A stretch of DNA of 64,000 nucleotides from Paracentrotus lividus. Taxonomy: Eukaryota; Echinodermata; Echinoidea; Camarodonta; Echinidae. The stretch spans positions 22,622,981-22,686,980 of the forward strand of contig CALNVZ010003430.1 in assembly GCA_940671915.1 (NCBI GenBank), given 5' to 3'. Shown one piece after another: positions 35,047-58,594 of this stretch. Within the stretch, counting starts at the first letter, position 1. The number at the start of each line of letters is the position of its first letter. The notes below the pieces were generated by a model. That model searched no databases. It had not been told where the DNA came from and was given only the letters and a program-made list of their open reading frames with translations. Made by a program: the position numbers and the translations under genes.

Positions 35047-35786
35047 CTGATGCGAAGGATAAGAAGTTTACACCTGTACATGATATGAAAATTAATCCAA
35101 GTTTTAGATTAAATATATTGCCTCTATGTTTCCAACAGTAGTGTTAGCGCAGTTCTATTGGTACGTGGATTCCAACCAAATGTATAAATAATAATAATAT
35201 AAATAAATGTACAAATGAAAATAAAAAGGAACACAAAATAATACACTTGTAAGTGGTGTTATGACAAGTTTGGTAAGCATGCATTAATGATACTCTTGGC
35301 AAAAACTTTGCTGTAGAAATGCCACAACATAACAACCCGAATCAACATAAAAGTAGAAGACAAGTATAACCATATAAGAACATTTGTGTTTATTATGGAA
35401 TAATAACAAAAGAACGTGAATACCGAAAAACATTTCTTTTCTTCTGAATTCGACATACAGGTAGCAATGGAGTACGGCGCCACTTATACAGCGTCATTCG
35501 CACCATACGTACCATGCGTACAACGTGGGGTGACGCAACACAGAATCTGATTTTCCATTGACTTTGTACATGTATGTAGGGCTTTGAGTGATGTAATGCA
35601 GAAAATTTACAAGATATTATGAATATTATACTAAGTAAAAACAACACACCTTGAATACAAGAGCAATATATTTCTAGAAATATTTCAGTTTTGAGTACAC
35701 AGTAACTTTGATCTGTTAGTCCGCGCCATTTTAGATTATGAAACTCGATTAGCTTCAGTAACAAACAGAAATGTGAACGAACTTAC
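35047..35786 (-). other. Probable 5' UTR intron of histone H1
   Basis: A good donor (AAAAAGTG|GTAAGT, exon ending at 35787) and an acceptor (CGCATCAG|TTCAAC, exon resuming at 35046, 12 bases before the ATG) bracket this stretch. This implies a non-coding first exon ending at 35787. The acceptor's pyrimidine tract is weak, so this is a prediction. An intron would fit a replication-independent histone gene. Confidence 0.45.
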
Positions 35787-35787
35787 C

Positions 35788-36427
35788 ACTTTTTCAGAGG
35801 TCTGCTGGTCTTAGTTGGATGAGTATTCTTTTCCTGGAAAAAGTATTAAACTGTTACAAAAAATGTATTAAACAAATTCCATTTCCCGGACGTGTTTTTC
35901 TGAGAGATATTAATGAAGATCACCAAACCTGACGAATAACAAACAGCAATTTAGAAGATTCAAATCCGTGTCTGGATCGGAGTCGGAAATCCACACCTAT
36001 GTTTTGACCAGGTTCAAGTTCAAAACGATAATTACAGGTACCAATGATAAACGTATGATTAAAATGTGCTTCATGCACAGGTTATATGATAGGTGGGTAA
36101 CCCCTCTAGATAATCAAAGGGCGCAAACGTTAGCCACATGGGATAATAGGCCTTCAATGCCTTTTCAGCTATGAGATTCCTAGCATTTCACTTGGGTGTA
36201 ATGAACAATAAGATTAGAATAAGAAAGACGATCTCCAATTAAACCCGGACTCATTATTCATGTATTTCTCCATTGAATTTGCGTAATAATGATCTGGTTG
36301 TACATGTCATTTAAGTTGCTGATATCAATATGCATGATGATTAAGAGATAAAATGTATCAATAATGTCGATTTATTTTACTCTTCTCTCCCACTTCCTTT
36401 CTCTTTTGCATCTGATCATGGACATTT
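35788..36427. other. Upstream region of histone H1
   Basis: Probably holds the first exon and promoter of H1, but no TATA box or start site is placed. Otherwise unremarkable AT-rich sequence. Confidence 0.35.
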
Positions 36428-36680
36428 AGGGTGGTATCTCACTTCGCGGAAACAAAATTGAGACAGATTTGCCAACATGGCATTGTCTCCTCTTTTTCCG
36501 CGACGAAATCTTTTGTCCCACGTACAAAAGGTTACGTGGTACAAAGGACGGATTAGCCACCATGCCATTGTACTAGATCTGTCTCCTGTAGCACACAAAA
36601 ATCTGTGGCGGAGACAGATATAGTGCAATGCCATGCGGCAAATCTGTCTCAATTTTGTTTCCGCGAAGTGAGATAGACGT
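36428..36680. mobile_element. MITE of the TATCTCACTTCGCGG family
   Basis: TATCTCACTTCGCGGAAAC followed by AAAATTGAGACAGATTTGCC (36435-36474) recurs inverted at about 36632-36675 (GGCAAATCTGTCTCAATTTT, then GTTTCCGCGAAGTGAGATA). Beyond 36675 the sequence continues with more GTCTCCGCGAC words (to about 36820), so the right boundary may lie further out or belong to a second copy. Confidence 0.65.
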
Positions 36681-36889
36681 CCCCGCGACAGAATAGAAAT
36701 TTCGTCTCCGCGACGGATAAATAGTATTAGAGACGTCTCCTGAATTTCGGAAACGGATTTTTTCAAAAATTGTGCCAAAATTTTGGAGACGGATTTTTAA
36801 AAATAAATTGTCGCGGAGATTGAGAGGGGGGGGGGTAGGATGCAGGTGTCGATTTGTATATAAACCCCTCACAAAAAGTTCCACGAATC

Positions 36890-37415
36890 GACTTTTGTCC
36901 ATGATAACTTTTCGGGTAGTTTTTAGTTATTCCTGATATTCATACCATTGGAAAGATAATGTATTCCCCTTTTTATTGATATCCTATTTGTAATGATTGT
37001 GTCATGCTTCAATGCACAGAATATCAGAATATGGGGAAAAGTAAAAAGTCAAATGTTGTAAAATGTATTTTTATCGATCACATTGAAGTTCCGCAACTCA
37101 AATTTAGGCCCTAATAGCTTTTGGGATATTTTCTAATTTTTATTGAATACTATACCATTGTGAAGTTCTTTTATTCCTCTTTTTATTGATACCTAATTTG
37201 TCATGGTGATGTCATGCCTGACACAGAACCCCTGAATTGCACCTGAATACAAGGCAAAGCGAAAGATAATGTTCAGTTTAAATGTTCTGTAACTCAACTT
37301 TAAACCTTGGTACATTTTAATGTTGGTTTTAATCACTATGACTTTTTTTTTTGCATTGGAAAGTTCTTTTATTACTCTTTTTTTATTATTGATAACCTAT
37401 TGGCAATGGTTACAT
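36890..37415 (+). repeat. Degenerate ~190-bp tandem repeat, broken by the palindrome
   Basis: About three units begin near 36895, 37110 and 37310, each with a CATTGGAAAG / CATTGTGAAG word, then TTATT..CTTTTTATTGATA..CCTATTTG and GTCATG. The third unit is interrupted at 37415 by the palindromic element and resumes at 41365 (CATCATGTTTGAATGCAC, like GTCATGCTTCAATGCAC at about 37001). Confidence 0.6.
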
Positions 37416-38215
37416 TAGTAGAGCTGTTTAGCTCTAAATTTTAGGCGAATTGTGCAAATTTTGACTAAAGCATGAAACTTCTGCCAATGGTAGTACATGC
37501 CATAAGTTTCATTTTAAGATCGGGAGGCACATCAGATTTGACCTCTGGTGACCTCCAGAGGTCAATGACCTTAAACTATTAGAATATTGACGTTTAATCA
37601 TTTTTCGATGAATGACATGATGATAAGGCACGGAAAATGCACTATATTTTGCAGTCAAGGATTATTAATTATAAACAGTGTTTTAGATTTGAACTTTGAG
37701 AACACTGAAAGGTCAATGACCTCAAAACATCAGAATATGAATATTTAGCTTTATTGGCTAATGAGAAACAGTGCTATGGTATAATAATTTGTATTTTTGG
37801 TTAAGATGAGACCATCTTGATATTCTAAGAGCAAATGATACTCATTTACTGGTTCTTAACCTTTGACCTCCGTAGACTGCAAAAGGTCATTGACCTCAAA
37901 ATATGAAAATATTGATATTTGCGCCGTTGGTTAATTCATACTCTCCATGTATGAAGTCGTTGCAATGAATAGCTTACATAGACAAGTTTCTACCTTGACC
38001 TTTGGCATGTATAAGGTCAAAGGTCGACATAGGCGGGTCACAATAATGAAAGACAATAACGTCTTCCATTAGCTGATTGTCGTACTCATGTCCTGCGTGG
38101 TTCTCCTGCCGGGTTCGACTTGATCAGCTTCGTCTCAAATTTACTTGAGGAGCTGGAGGTGGATACTAGCGTGCTTTGGTAGATGCTGTAGGCCTACAGA
38201 ATGCTGTACTGCTAA

Positions 38216-38925
38216 AGGCCCGGTCTCACTGCCCAAACTTTGCTGGAGCGTTCCTAGAACGGTAGGGAGAGGGGGCCGAATTTCGACAACGCTCGTCACC
38301 GCGCACAAAATGGGAAAACAATCGAAAACACGGGCGTTGCCTTAGCGGTGCACCGCTAAAGCCGACGTTGCTTTAGCGTTGGTTTAACGATAGCGAGGGT
38401 AGCGAGCGTTGGATTAGCTCCGACACCGCCATACCAACGCCAAACCAAAGTTCATCACCGCAATGGATCGCTGCTTCAACGCCCGACACCGTTCCAGCAA
38501 TCCCATGTCCGCTCGAAAAACGCTTTCAACCGCTCCACCAAAGTTTGTGCAACGTTTAATCACCGCCCGGGCAAAGCTAGCGAAGCAGCGGTGGTCCAGC
38601 GTTCAAGATTTCTGCGTTGGCCTAGCGGACCTAAGCGTCCACGAACTTGCGTCTAGCGGTGCCAAATTTTGACTGGGCGTTGTTGGAGCGGTGGTGAACT
38701 TTGCCGGAGCGGAAAATTGCCCGCTCCTCACCGCTCGCAATATTTTGTGCAGCTCAAAACTTTCGGAGCGGTAGGAGGGGCCATCATCGGTGGCCGACGG
38801 TATACGGCGTTGCCTTAACGGTGGCCAACTTCTGTTAAACGGTGGTGAACGGTAACGAGCGGTGATGAATTTTTTTCACCGCTCCAGGAACGCTCCAGCA
38901 AAGTTCGGGCGGTGAGACCGGGCCT
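38216..38925. mobile_element. 710-bp MITE built of ACCGCTC/GCGGTG words, TAA duplication
   Basis: The ends AGGCCCGGTCTCACTGCCC and GGGCGGTGAGACCGGGCCT are inverted and the match continues through AAACTTTGCTGGAGCGTTCC. TAA flanks both ends (38213-38215, 38926-38928). The unoccupied site is present in the opposite palindrome arm (TTCTTTAACAGCAGTCC, 39551-39567). The interior iterates GCGGTG, CACCGCTC, AGCGTTG words in both orientations. Its open frames are not genes. Confidence 0.85.
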
Positions 38926-39580
38926 TAAGAAACCAGACTATGGTGCCGAATTCTGACCTGTCCCAAGCCCATCTGACAGGGACAAAGGAATCCTGTACTG
39001 TCAGAGGCCTCAAATTCATACCATGAACTGATGCAAGAGCAAGAAAGATGCACTGCTAGAAAGGCTACACAAGTCCATTCGATCATATTTGGGGACTGTT
39101 GCTATCAGGGACGATTCATTCACTCACTCGATCAGACAGTTAATCCTTCGATTGTTCTGAAGAGGTGTGTGCAGATGAGAATAGGACAGGACAAGCTACA
39201 TGGGCTTAAATATAAAACTTTTGACTGCAACTGACAAGATGACACAGCTCTAGGAAAACATTTGCATCTTCTGTTGTCAAGTCCCTTTGACGAGAACAGT
39301 CAAAGTACTATACTGATCGAGTGAGCGAATGAATCGTTCCCGATAGCAACAGTCTAAAATATGATCGAGTGGACTTGTGTAGCATTGGTGTACTTCCACC
39401 AACTGATGCATACTTTCTTACATTTGCATCAATATTCATGGCAAGATATTAAGGCCTCTGACAGTCTATCCAAAGATGCTGCAACCACACAGGATTCCTT
39501 TGTCAATGTCTGATGGGCTTGGTAGGTCAGGATTTGGCACCCTAGTCTGGTTCTTTAACAGCAGTCCTGTAGACATTCAT

Positions 39581-40081
39581 GCTGGGTTACACCAGAACCA
39601 AATCAGCTGCGAATCCATCCGAATACATGTGTTCGGGTAGACTCGGAAGCATTCTGTTACCCCTCCCCGAATGAAGGATGGGTTACATCGGAGTTGAATT
39701 CTCCCGAATAAATTTGTACCAATTCTGCCCTAATATGGCCTGAATCGGTTGGATTCGGTGTATTCGGAACCTATGATTCGGGGAGCTCCCCGAATCAGAG
39801 ACGAATAGGTCCCGAATAGGTCCCGAGTCAGAGCACGAATCCAACAACCCAACAACCAGAATGTGGCCCGAATGGGGCCACGTACGTACATTCGGGAGTA
39901 ATTTGGAGGGTATTCGGATGGTCTTGAACATTTCAAAACAAGCCGAATCCCTCCACGAAAGTTCCAGAATCTCTCCTGAATTTTCGCTCATTTGGGGAGG
40001 AAGAACAGAATGCTCCCGAATCCACCCGAATATGTTTATTTGGATGGATTCGCAGCTGATTCGCTTCCGGTGTAACCCAGC
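39581..40081. mobile_element. ~500-bp MITE built of CCGAAT words
   Basis: GCTGGGTTACACCAGAACC at 39581 is matched by a GGTGTAACCCAGC end at 40081, continuing through CAGCTGCGAATCCATCCGAA / TTCGCAGCTGATTCG. The interior repeats CCCGAAT, ATTCGG and similar words throughout. No clean target duplication is seen. It lies in the right arm of the palindrome. Confidence 0.75.
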
Positions 40082-40371
40082 CCTAACTCAGCCTTTAATG
40101 TGCCATCTCCATTGGGGAAATGCTTCAAAGAGCCATAGATTTGTGGGTGAAGAACTGACATTGTTCAATTAGATGACTATTGCAGACATCCCGTAGCGCA
40201 ACCAAGCGCTCTGCATGTAGCAGTGACATGCATGGAGTCTGTACCATATAACTTGGAGTTTCTTTATTGTACTCATATCACTTGGAATATGTACACTATA
40301 AGAGATTATGTTACTACCAGGAGCACTTTTCAAATCTGCCAGGTAGATTTCTTCTCTTTTTTTGTACAGTA

Positions 40372-40608
40372 TCATACTCTATGATGGCATGACAATTGGA
40401 AACAGAAACACATGTTAGCGATTGTTAGCGATGTTAGCGATTGACCAGTACATAAGTACTGGAAGCTGAATCCGCTACAATGAGCTATGTACAGTACGTC
40501 AGTATCTATGTTGTTAAAAGGAGCCAGTGCCAAAACGGCCGTATCCACAGTTTGTATGGCCTGCACTTTCTTGATCACTTTCTCTACACCATCTACCAAA
40601 GCATGCAA
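40372..40608 (-). pseudogene. Remnant of a multicopy transposon-associated protein
   Basis: On the minus strand the 40608-40480 part reads HALVDGVEKVIKKVQ, AIQTVDTAVLALAPFNN, IDTDVLYIAHCSGFSFQYL. This resembles, from memory, the VRTVDTDVVVLA...LWIAFGTGKHFRYI block of uncharacterised multicopy proteins in marine-invertebrate genomes. Only this short piece survives. It may be the last trace of the gene once carried by the palindromic element. Confidence 0.4.
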
Positions 40609-41388
40609 TCTGCCTCCAGCCCCTCAAGTAAATGAGACGAAGCTGATCTAGTCGGACGCGGCAGGAGAACCACGCAGGACAAGGGTGGGACAATCAGATA
40701 ATGGAAGATATTATCGTCTTTCATTATAGTGACCCTCCTATGTCGACCTTTGACCTTATACATGTCAGAGGTCAAGGTAGAAACTTGTCTATGTATTTAA
40801 AGCTATTCATTGCAACAGACTTCATACATGGAGAGTAGGCCCTATGCAATAACCAACAGCGCAAATATCAATATTTTCATATTTTGAGGTCAATGACCTT
40901 TTTCAGTCTACGGAGGTCAAAGGTTAGGAACCTGTAAATGAGTATCAATTTCTCTAAGAATATCAAGATGGTCTCATTCTAACCAAAATACAAACTATTA
41001 TACCATAGCAATGTTTCTCCTTATCCAATAAAGCTAAATATTCATATTCTGATATTTTGAGGTCATTGACCTTTCCTTGTTCTCAAAGTTCAAATCTAAA
41101 ACACTGTTTACAATTAATAATCCTTGATTGCAAAATATAGTGCATGTTCCGTGCCTTATCATCATGTCATTCATCGAAAAATGATGTCAAACATCAATAT
41201 TCTGATAGTTTAAGGTCATTGACCTTCTGAGTACCAAGACGAGCAGGTTCAAATCTGACGTGGCCTCCCGATCTTAAAATGAAACTTATGCATGTACTAC
41301 CATTGGCAGAAGTTTCATGCTTTAGTCAAAATTGCACAATTATTCAGCTTAATCCGCTCTACTACATCATGTTTGAATGCACATAATC

Positions 41389-42541
41389 ATGGGCGTCAAT
41401 CCTAAACTACGCGTTCCCCCACGAATTTTCAAGAGGCGAAATGTCCCCCCCCCCCACCCCTACGAATTTTCAGGAGTGAAATGTCCCCCACGATTTCGGG
41501 GTTAAAATATGATATTTATTTTTCTTTTTCTTCTTCTTTTTCTCTTTCTTCTTCTTCTTCTTCTTCTTCTTCTTCTTCTTTTCTTTTCATTCTTTCTTTC
41601 TTTCTTTTTTTTATTTCTCTCTTCATTCTGTGTTTTCTGTTTTCCCATTCAAAATTTATTTTGGACCATTCATCTTCTTTTTTCTTTTTTTTTTTTTTTG
41701 TTGAAGTATATCTAAAATTTCGCCTTCGCATTGTTTAACTGAGATAATCTTCCTTATAAACATAGCATAAAAACGCTTTAAAAAATGATGATGCTCTGTT
41801 TTCAGGTTGACATATCTAAAATTTTCAGCTCGCGCTTCGCGCTCGCATTGTTTAATGAGATAAGTATTTTCTCTATGAGCTTAGCACAAAAACGCTTTAA
41901 AAATGTTTTCAAGTTGATAAATAAAAAATTTTCGGCTTGCGCTTCGCGCTCGCATTATTTAATGAGATATGTATCTTCTTTATAAACATAGCATTAAAGA
42001 ATGCATTGTTTTTCGGGTTGATATACATGTATTATCATGAATTTTCGGCTCGCGCTTTGCGCTCGCATTGTATAATGAGTTAAGAATCTTTTTAAAAAGC
42101 CTAGCACAAAAAAACTCTAAATGCACTTGTTTTAGGTTGATATATCTAAAATTTTCAGCTCGCGCTTCGCGCTCGCATTGTTTAATGAGATAATATGTAT
42201 CTTCTTTATAAGCATAGCGTTCAAAACATTTGAAATGTACTGTTTTCAGGTTGACATATCTAACAGATATAAGGGCTCCAAAATTATTTACATATGGAAA
42301 TTCTGATGAAGTAAGTTGTACATTATGGAACGTTTTCGCTTTTTAGGAAACAATGCAAAAATTTAACCTTTTGTTTACTGTTTCTTTTTTTTTCTTTCTG
42401 TTTCTGATGCTAAATTTATATTGGGAGGGTGGGGGATATGTTAACCATTGTGCCACACCATACCTTGTAAACACCGCCTTCTATATCCTCTGAACCATCC
42501 CCCCCCCTCCATTCCATGGCCTAATTCGGATTGACGCCCAT
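41389..42541. mobile_element. 1.15-kb TIR element carrying ~114-bp tandem repeats
   Basis: ATGGGCGTCAATCC (41389-41402) and GGATTGACGCCCAT (42528-42541) are perfect inverted ends. Inside, a ~114-bp unit with TTTTCAGCTCGCGCTTCGCG then CTCGCATTGTTTAATGAGATAA is repeated at about 41823, 41930, 42045 and 42157, with a decayed copy near 41716. No target duplication is evident. CTT/T-rich simple sequence fills 41520-41700. No coding capacity is recognised. Confidence 0.7.
41545..41700 (+). repeat. CTT-rich simple sequence
   Basis: (TTC)n at about 41545-41585, then T/C-rich sequence. Its Ser/Phe-rich and Glu/Lys-rich frames are artefacts. Confidence 0.85.
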
Positions 42542-42812
42542 GTATATACATTTACTTATAATATTAATAAAGAATTTCAGTGCAAGAATGTTATATTATT
42601 AATAACAATTATCCTATCCAAATATGTATTTTAAAAAGTTGTGTTACCATGGTATGAATGTGTATTATATTCATATGTTTATATATATTGCTTGTACAAT
42701 ATTGTATGTGGTTTTTTTTTTTTTTTTTTTTGTATACCATGTAAACCATGTCAAATTTCCACTATGTGGACAATAAAGATAAACTTATGAACTTATGAAA
42801 TTATGAATAGTT
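42542..42812 (+). mobile_element. LINE-type 3' tail fragment
   Basis: The sequence ends in CCACTATGTGGACAATAAAG followed by ATAAACTTATGAACTTATGAA-type short repeats. This is close in form to the end of the LINE copy at 49160-49870 (TTGTGGAAAATAAATAAATTG). No coding part remains. Confidence 0.4.
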
Positions 42813-43483
42813 TTGATTTTAATAAAGTGATTACATGAAACTGTACTTCATCCTCGATTATTATTAGCAATCTTTTCCTCGATTTTAATTTAAAACTTCG
42901 TTTCATAATATTGATATTCAAGAATATCAATTGAATACTGACCCAAAGTTACATAACAATAATAAACATTGTATAAACTGAAAAGTAATACCTTACGAGA
43001 ACATAATTGGTTTCTATAAAAGTCACACCTAAGTATACATGTATTCGAGTATCTAACTTGCCATGAGATGGCCTAGTTTAAGGCGGATTTGAGACGGTTT
43101 TGAAACTAGTCGGAGGAACCGTCTTGCAAGGACAGTCCATTTGATTGATAAAATTATCCATAACATAAGAACGAGAGCAACTGTATGTTCTGCTTACTCC
43201 GTAAACCCTGCAAACGCTTCTATAGTTTACATTCCAAATGGAGAACAACGCCCTGACATGTTGCGTTTTTTCTTCCTCTTCTACTTATTTCAGTTCTATA
43301 AATACACCTCCTAATTTGTGATGTGCTAATATGGAACCTGACAGACATTAATGGATATACTTTTTTTTTCTTAATATTGTCTGGGCATATCCATACCAAT
43401 ACTTATATTACAAAGAAAGATTAAAGAGGGTATACAACACGGCTACTAACTGCTACTTCTCTGCTTCTAATACACCGCCACCC
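42813..43483 (-). other. 3' flank / 3' UTR of the choline transporter gene
   Basis: No exon recognised. A fragment with GGCGGATTTGAGACGG and TTTTGAAACTAGTCGG (43083-43114) is related to the GAGACGGTTTTGAAAC words of the MITE at 51167. No AATAAA was found close after the stop. Confidence 0.4.
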
Positions 43484-55077
<11,594 letters not shown>

Positions 55078-55192
55078 CTGTAAATAAACATACACGAAAA
55101 GGACATTAGTATTATTGCCTTGCTGTTATGACATATTGAACATTGTAGAAGAGGATATAATAGAACAGAAATTGTATATACAATTGTAAATA

Positions 55193-56234
55193 CAGGGTGT
55201 TTCCGAAAAAAGGAAACCCGACTTTGATCTACAATAATTTCAGAAATATTCCAATGGTGATTATGAAATTTATATCACTGTAAAGTGCAACTAATTGCCA
55301 TTCTAATGATACCTCGCTCACCTCACCAATGTCACGCATCAATAAACCCCATTGTTTTGGAAAAGTCTTGTAAAATTTTGCGTGGTTCACTTTCATGCAT
55401 CTTGAGATGGTTTGTGTGAATGTGCCTGGAAAGGAAACCCAACTTTGATCGTCAATAACTTCAAGAATATTTCAGTGGTGATTAAGAAGTTAATATCACT
55501 GGAAAGTACAACTAATTACCATTCTAATGATACCTCTCTCAGCTCACCAATATCATGCATCACTGAACCCCATTGTTTTGAAAATTGTCTCGCAAAATTG
55601 TGATAGGTTCTCTTTCATGCTCCTTGAGATGAGTTGCTTTAAAGGTCCGTAACAAATCTAAATAAAGCATTCCAGTGAATGAGTTTGATAAATGGGTTGG
55701 AAATTTTTAATTATTTAGTCCTTTAATCTTACCATCCAGGTAATTTCAACATGTTACTGCTCACGACAACCCAGAGAACCTTCAGTTCCCCGTGGATAAT
55801 GTAAGAAGCATGACAGTGCATCAATCACAATTTTGCAAGATATTTTCAGAACAATGGGGTTCAGTGATGCGTGACATTGGTGAGCTGAAAGAAATATCAA
55901 TGCAATGATAATGAGTGGCACTTTCCAGTGATATAAACGTCATAATCACTACTGTCATGTTTTTTAAATGATTGATGATGAAAGTTTGGTTCCCTTTTTA
56001 GGCACATTGCAACAACCCATCTCAATGAGCGTGAAAGTGAACCACTCACAATTTTGCAAGACATTTTTAAAACAATGAGGTTCAGTGATGCGTGACATTG
56101 GTGAGCTGAGCGAGGTATCATTAAAATGGTAATGAGTTGCACTTTCCAGTGATATAAATTTTATCATCACCATGGTAATATTTTTGAAATTATTGATGAT
56201 CAAACTTGGGTTTCCTTTTTTCTGGGTCACCCTG
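55193..56234. mobile_element. 1.04-kb foldback MITE, TA target (Tc1/mariner-type ends)
   Basis: CAGGGTGTTTCCG at 55193 and a CACCCTG end at 56234 are inverted, with TA on both sides (55191-55192, 56235-56236). Internally AGTGATATAAAT/ATTTATATCACT, GTGACATTGGTGAGCTGA and related blocks occur twice on each arm, so the element looks like a dimer of an inverted unit. No coding sequence. Confidence 0.8.
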
Positions 56235-56394
56235 TATAATTAAGTGAATGAAAAGATAAACATGACAACTTTGATTCATGAAATAAAGATAACTCTGTTG
56301 TAAATATTATATTATTTAATACAATAATATTTACATTAATATATCACATATAATTATATGTATATATCAATATTAAGGGAAAAGAAATCATATA

Positions 56395-57385
56395 CAATGT
56401 GTTCCTATAAAAAGGTAATCAAAGCTCAAAGGTCAGTCATTTCAAAAGTGCATGATTTATGATTTGTTTACTAAAATATTAAGTAACTCTTCAGCTTTCA
56501 TTTGAAACATTGCTTACGTCCAAATTGTCACGGGTCATAGAGTTAGGGTCATTTGAAGGTGACAGGTACAAAACCCACTTTTTCCGAGTTTTATGTTCGT
56601 AGGGTACGAAACCAACTTTTTGTAAATTTTTGGTTTCTTACCAAGTTTCAATGAAATGAAATCTCATTTGCCAAAGTACCTATGTCACTGGCAATAAGAT
56701 TGGCTCACAATAATGAGTCTCTAAGTCTCGGAGACGTCATCGTTACGTCTCCTAAGTGTTCAGGGCGTCGCGGGAAAATCTAACATATTAAGTCTTTAAA
56801 AAATTGTCAAACCTGTTCGATTTCTTTCAATCTCTAGCAAGTTCAGACAATGTCTCTGCGACGTCGGTGATACTTAGGGGAAGTCGCGGCAACCCCGTAG
56901 AGACGTCACAGAGACTTGCTCACCTCTGAAAAAAGTCTACTAAAAGATTGAGCAGGTTTGACAGTTGTTTGGTCTTCTCGCGACTTCTCGGAGACTCAGG
57001 AGATGTCGCGGCGACCGATGCGACCTCTCCGCGACTCCAGAGACTCATAATCGAGAACGCATCTCAGTACCAATGAAAAATCAACTTTAGCAAAGGAGAT
57101 GACATTTCATTGAAACTTGCTGGAAACGACCCAATGACAGCAACTACTTTCAAAAGATTTGTTTCGTACCCTACAAACCAAAAACTTGGAAAAAATGGGT
57201 TTTGTACCTGTCGCCTTCAAATGACCCTAACTCTGTGACCCGTGACAATTTAGACGTAAGCAATGTCTCAATTTAAAGATGATGAGTTACGTAATACTTT
57301 TGTCAATAAATCACAAGAATACACCGTGTACTTTTGAAATGACTGACCCTTGAACTTCGATTACCTTTTTTTTAGGAACACACTG
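56395..57385. mobile_element. 0.99-kb palindromic MITE, TA target, with nested MITE
   Basis: CAATGTGTTCCTATAAAAAGG and its inverse CCTTTTTTTTAGGAACACACTG bound it, with TA at 56393-56394 and 57386-57387. The long arms match through GGTCATTTGAAGG / CCTTCAAATGACC and GTACAAAACCCA / TGGGTTTTGTAC. A 334-bp MITE (56714-57047) lies near the centre. Confidence 0.8.
56714..57047. mobile_element. 334-bp MITE built of GTCTCGGAGAC words, TAA duplication
   Basis: TGAGTCTCTAAGTCTCGGAG and CGACTCCAGAGACTCA are inverted ends flanked by TAA (56711-56713, 57048-57050). The interior iterates GAGACGTC, GTCTCCG and GTCGCGG words. Confidence 0.8.
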
Positions 57386-57391
57386 TAAATA

Positions 57392-58392
57392 CAGTGGTGG
57401 CCAAAATTATTAGAACACCTGAACCTATATACACAAAGTCTATGGGATTATCAATGCCCTAGTTCATTTGCCGAAATCAGATTAAAGATATATTTTGTGT
57501 GCCATGAGCTTTCATGACTTTTTAGCATAGGGTCTTACGTATATGTTGATACGAAATTTATATAGTTTCGACCATCTGGTAATGCGCAGCATTAAAAATA
57601 GTTGCGCTATGCGCTTCTGGTTTCCCCATAGACTTGTGTATTAAACATGTAGTCCAAATGCAAAAAAGTAAAATGCCAATTACATATGCCGATTGCTCAA
57701 AAAGTATTTGAGGTAGAGATATGAAACTTAGCAGGCTTATTTATTCTAATATACCTCAAATACATGCTAAGTTTCAGCAAATTTGGTCAAATGGGGAGGG
57801 TGGATTCGCCCCCACCCTTGGTGGTTAGATGACCAAAATAACCATGCCCATTGAAGGTTAAGACTAGTTTTTTTAATTTAATGAAGACACTCTTTGTAAA
57901 TGTATATTTTTTTAAAGAAAATTTCATGAGCAATTCAAATATGTTGAAATATTAAGGGTCATTGGAACAATGAACTTAAATAGGGGCACTGAATTAAAAA
58001 TTTGCGGCCCTTCAAAAATAATTAAAAATCCCCACATAAGATGTAACTACTTCACCCTGTGTTGTTATGATTGCCATTTTTGACATCCTCAGGAAATTTC
58101 CTTTCAGAATATATATATACTTTTGTAGGGAGAGGCTTAAAATGTTTAACGTTATGACACTTTGATCCTGAAAGGGGCAAGATTTTTAAATTTTTCAGTT
58201 GGTGATGTCACATAAAAAGGGCGACTTGGGGGCGAGTTCCCAACGCATGGCTTTGTTATTTAGTTTTTAAAGCATAATGATGATATTCGGAGACATTCCA
58301 ACCATTTTATAGGTATTTAAATGGTCAACTGAATGAAAATTATCAAAATCATTTAAATATGCTTGGTGTTCTAATAATTTTGGCCACCACTG
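57392..58392. mobile_element. 1.0-kb Tc1/mariner-type non-autonomous element
   Basis: CAGTGGTGGCCAAAATTATT at the left and AATAATTTTGGCCACCACTG at the right are perfect inverted ends, flanked by TA (57390-57391, 58393-58394). This is a classical Tc1-type terminus. The interior is collinear with element B at 20916-21996 (for example ACACAAAGTCTATGGGAT, ACTACTTCACCCT, TTATGACACTTTGATCCTG) although B has different ends. No transposase. Confidence 0.85.

Positions 58393-58594
<202 letters not shown>

Larger units (their letters stand above)
37416..41364. mobile_element. 3.9-kb palindromic (foldback) element with nested MITEs
   Basis: TAGTAGAGC at 37416 is matched inverted by GCTCTACTA ending at 41364, with CAT on each side (37413-37415, 41365-41367). 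The two arms are inverted copies nearly to the centre at about 39240. Examples: GTCAATGACCTTAAAC.. (37562) with its inverse at 41215; GATCAGCTTCGTCTCAAATT (38122) with AAATGAGACGAAGCTGATC (40630); ACAAGTCCATTCGATCATAT (39071) with ATATGATCGAGTGGACTTGT (39359). The left arm carries a 710-bp MITE, the right arm a ~500-bp MITE plus about 500 bp of unmatched sequence with a coding remnant. Confidence 0.8.
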
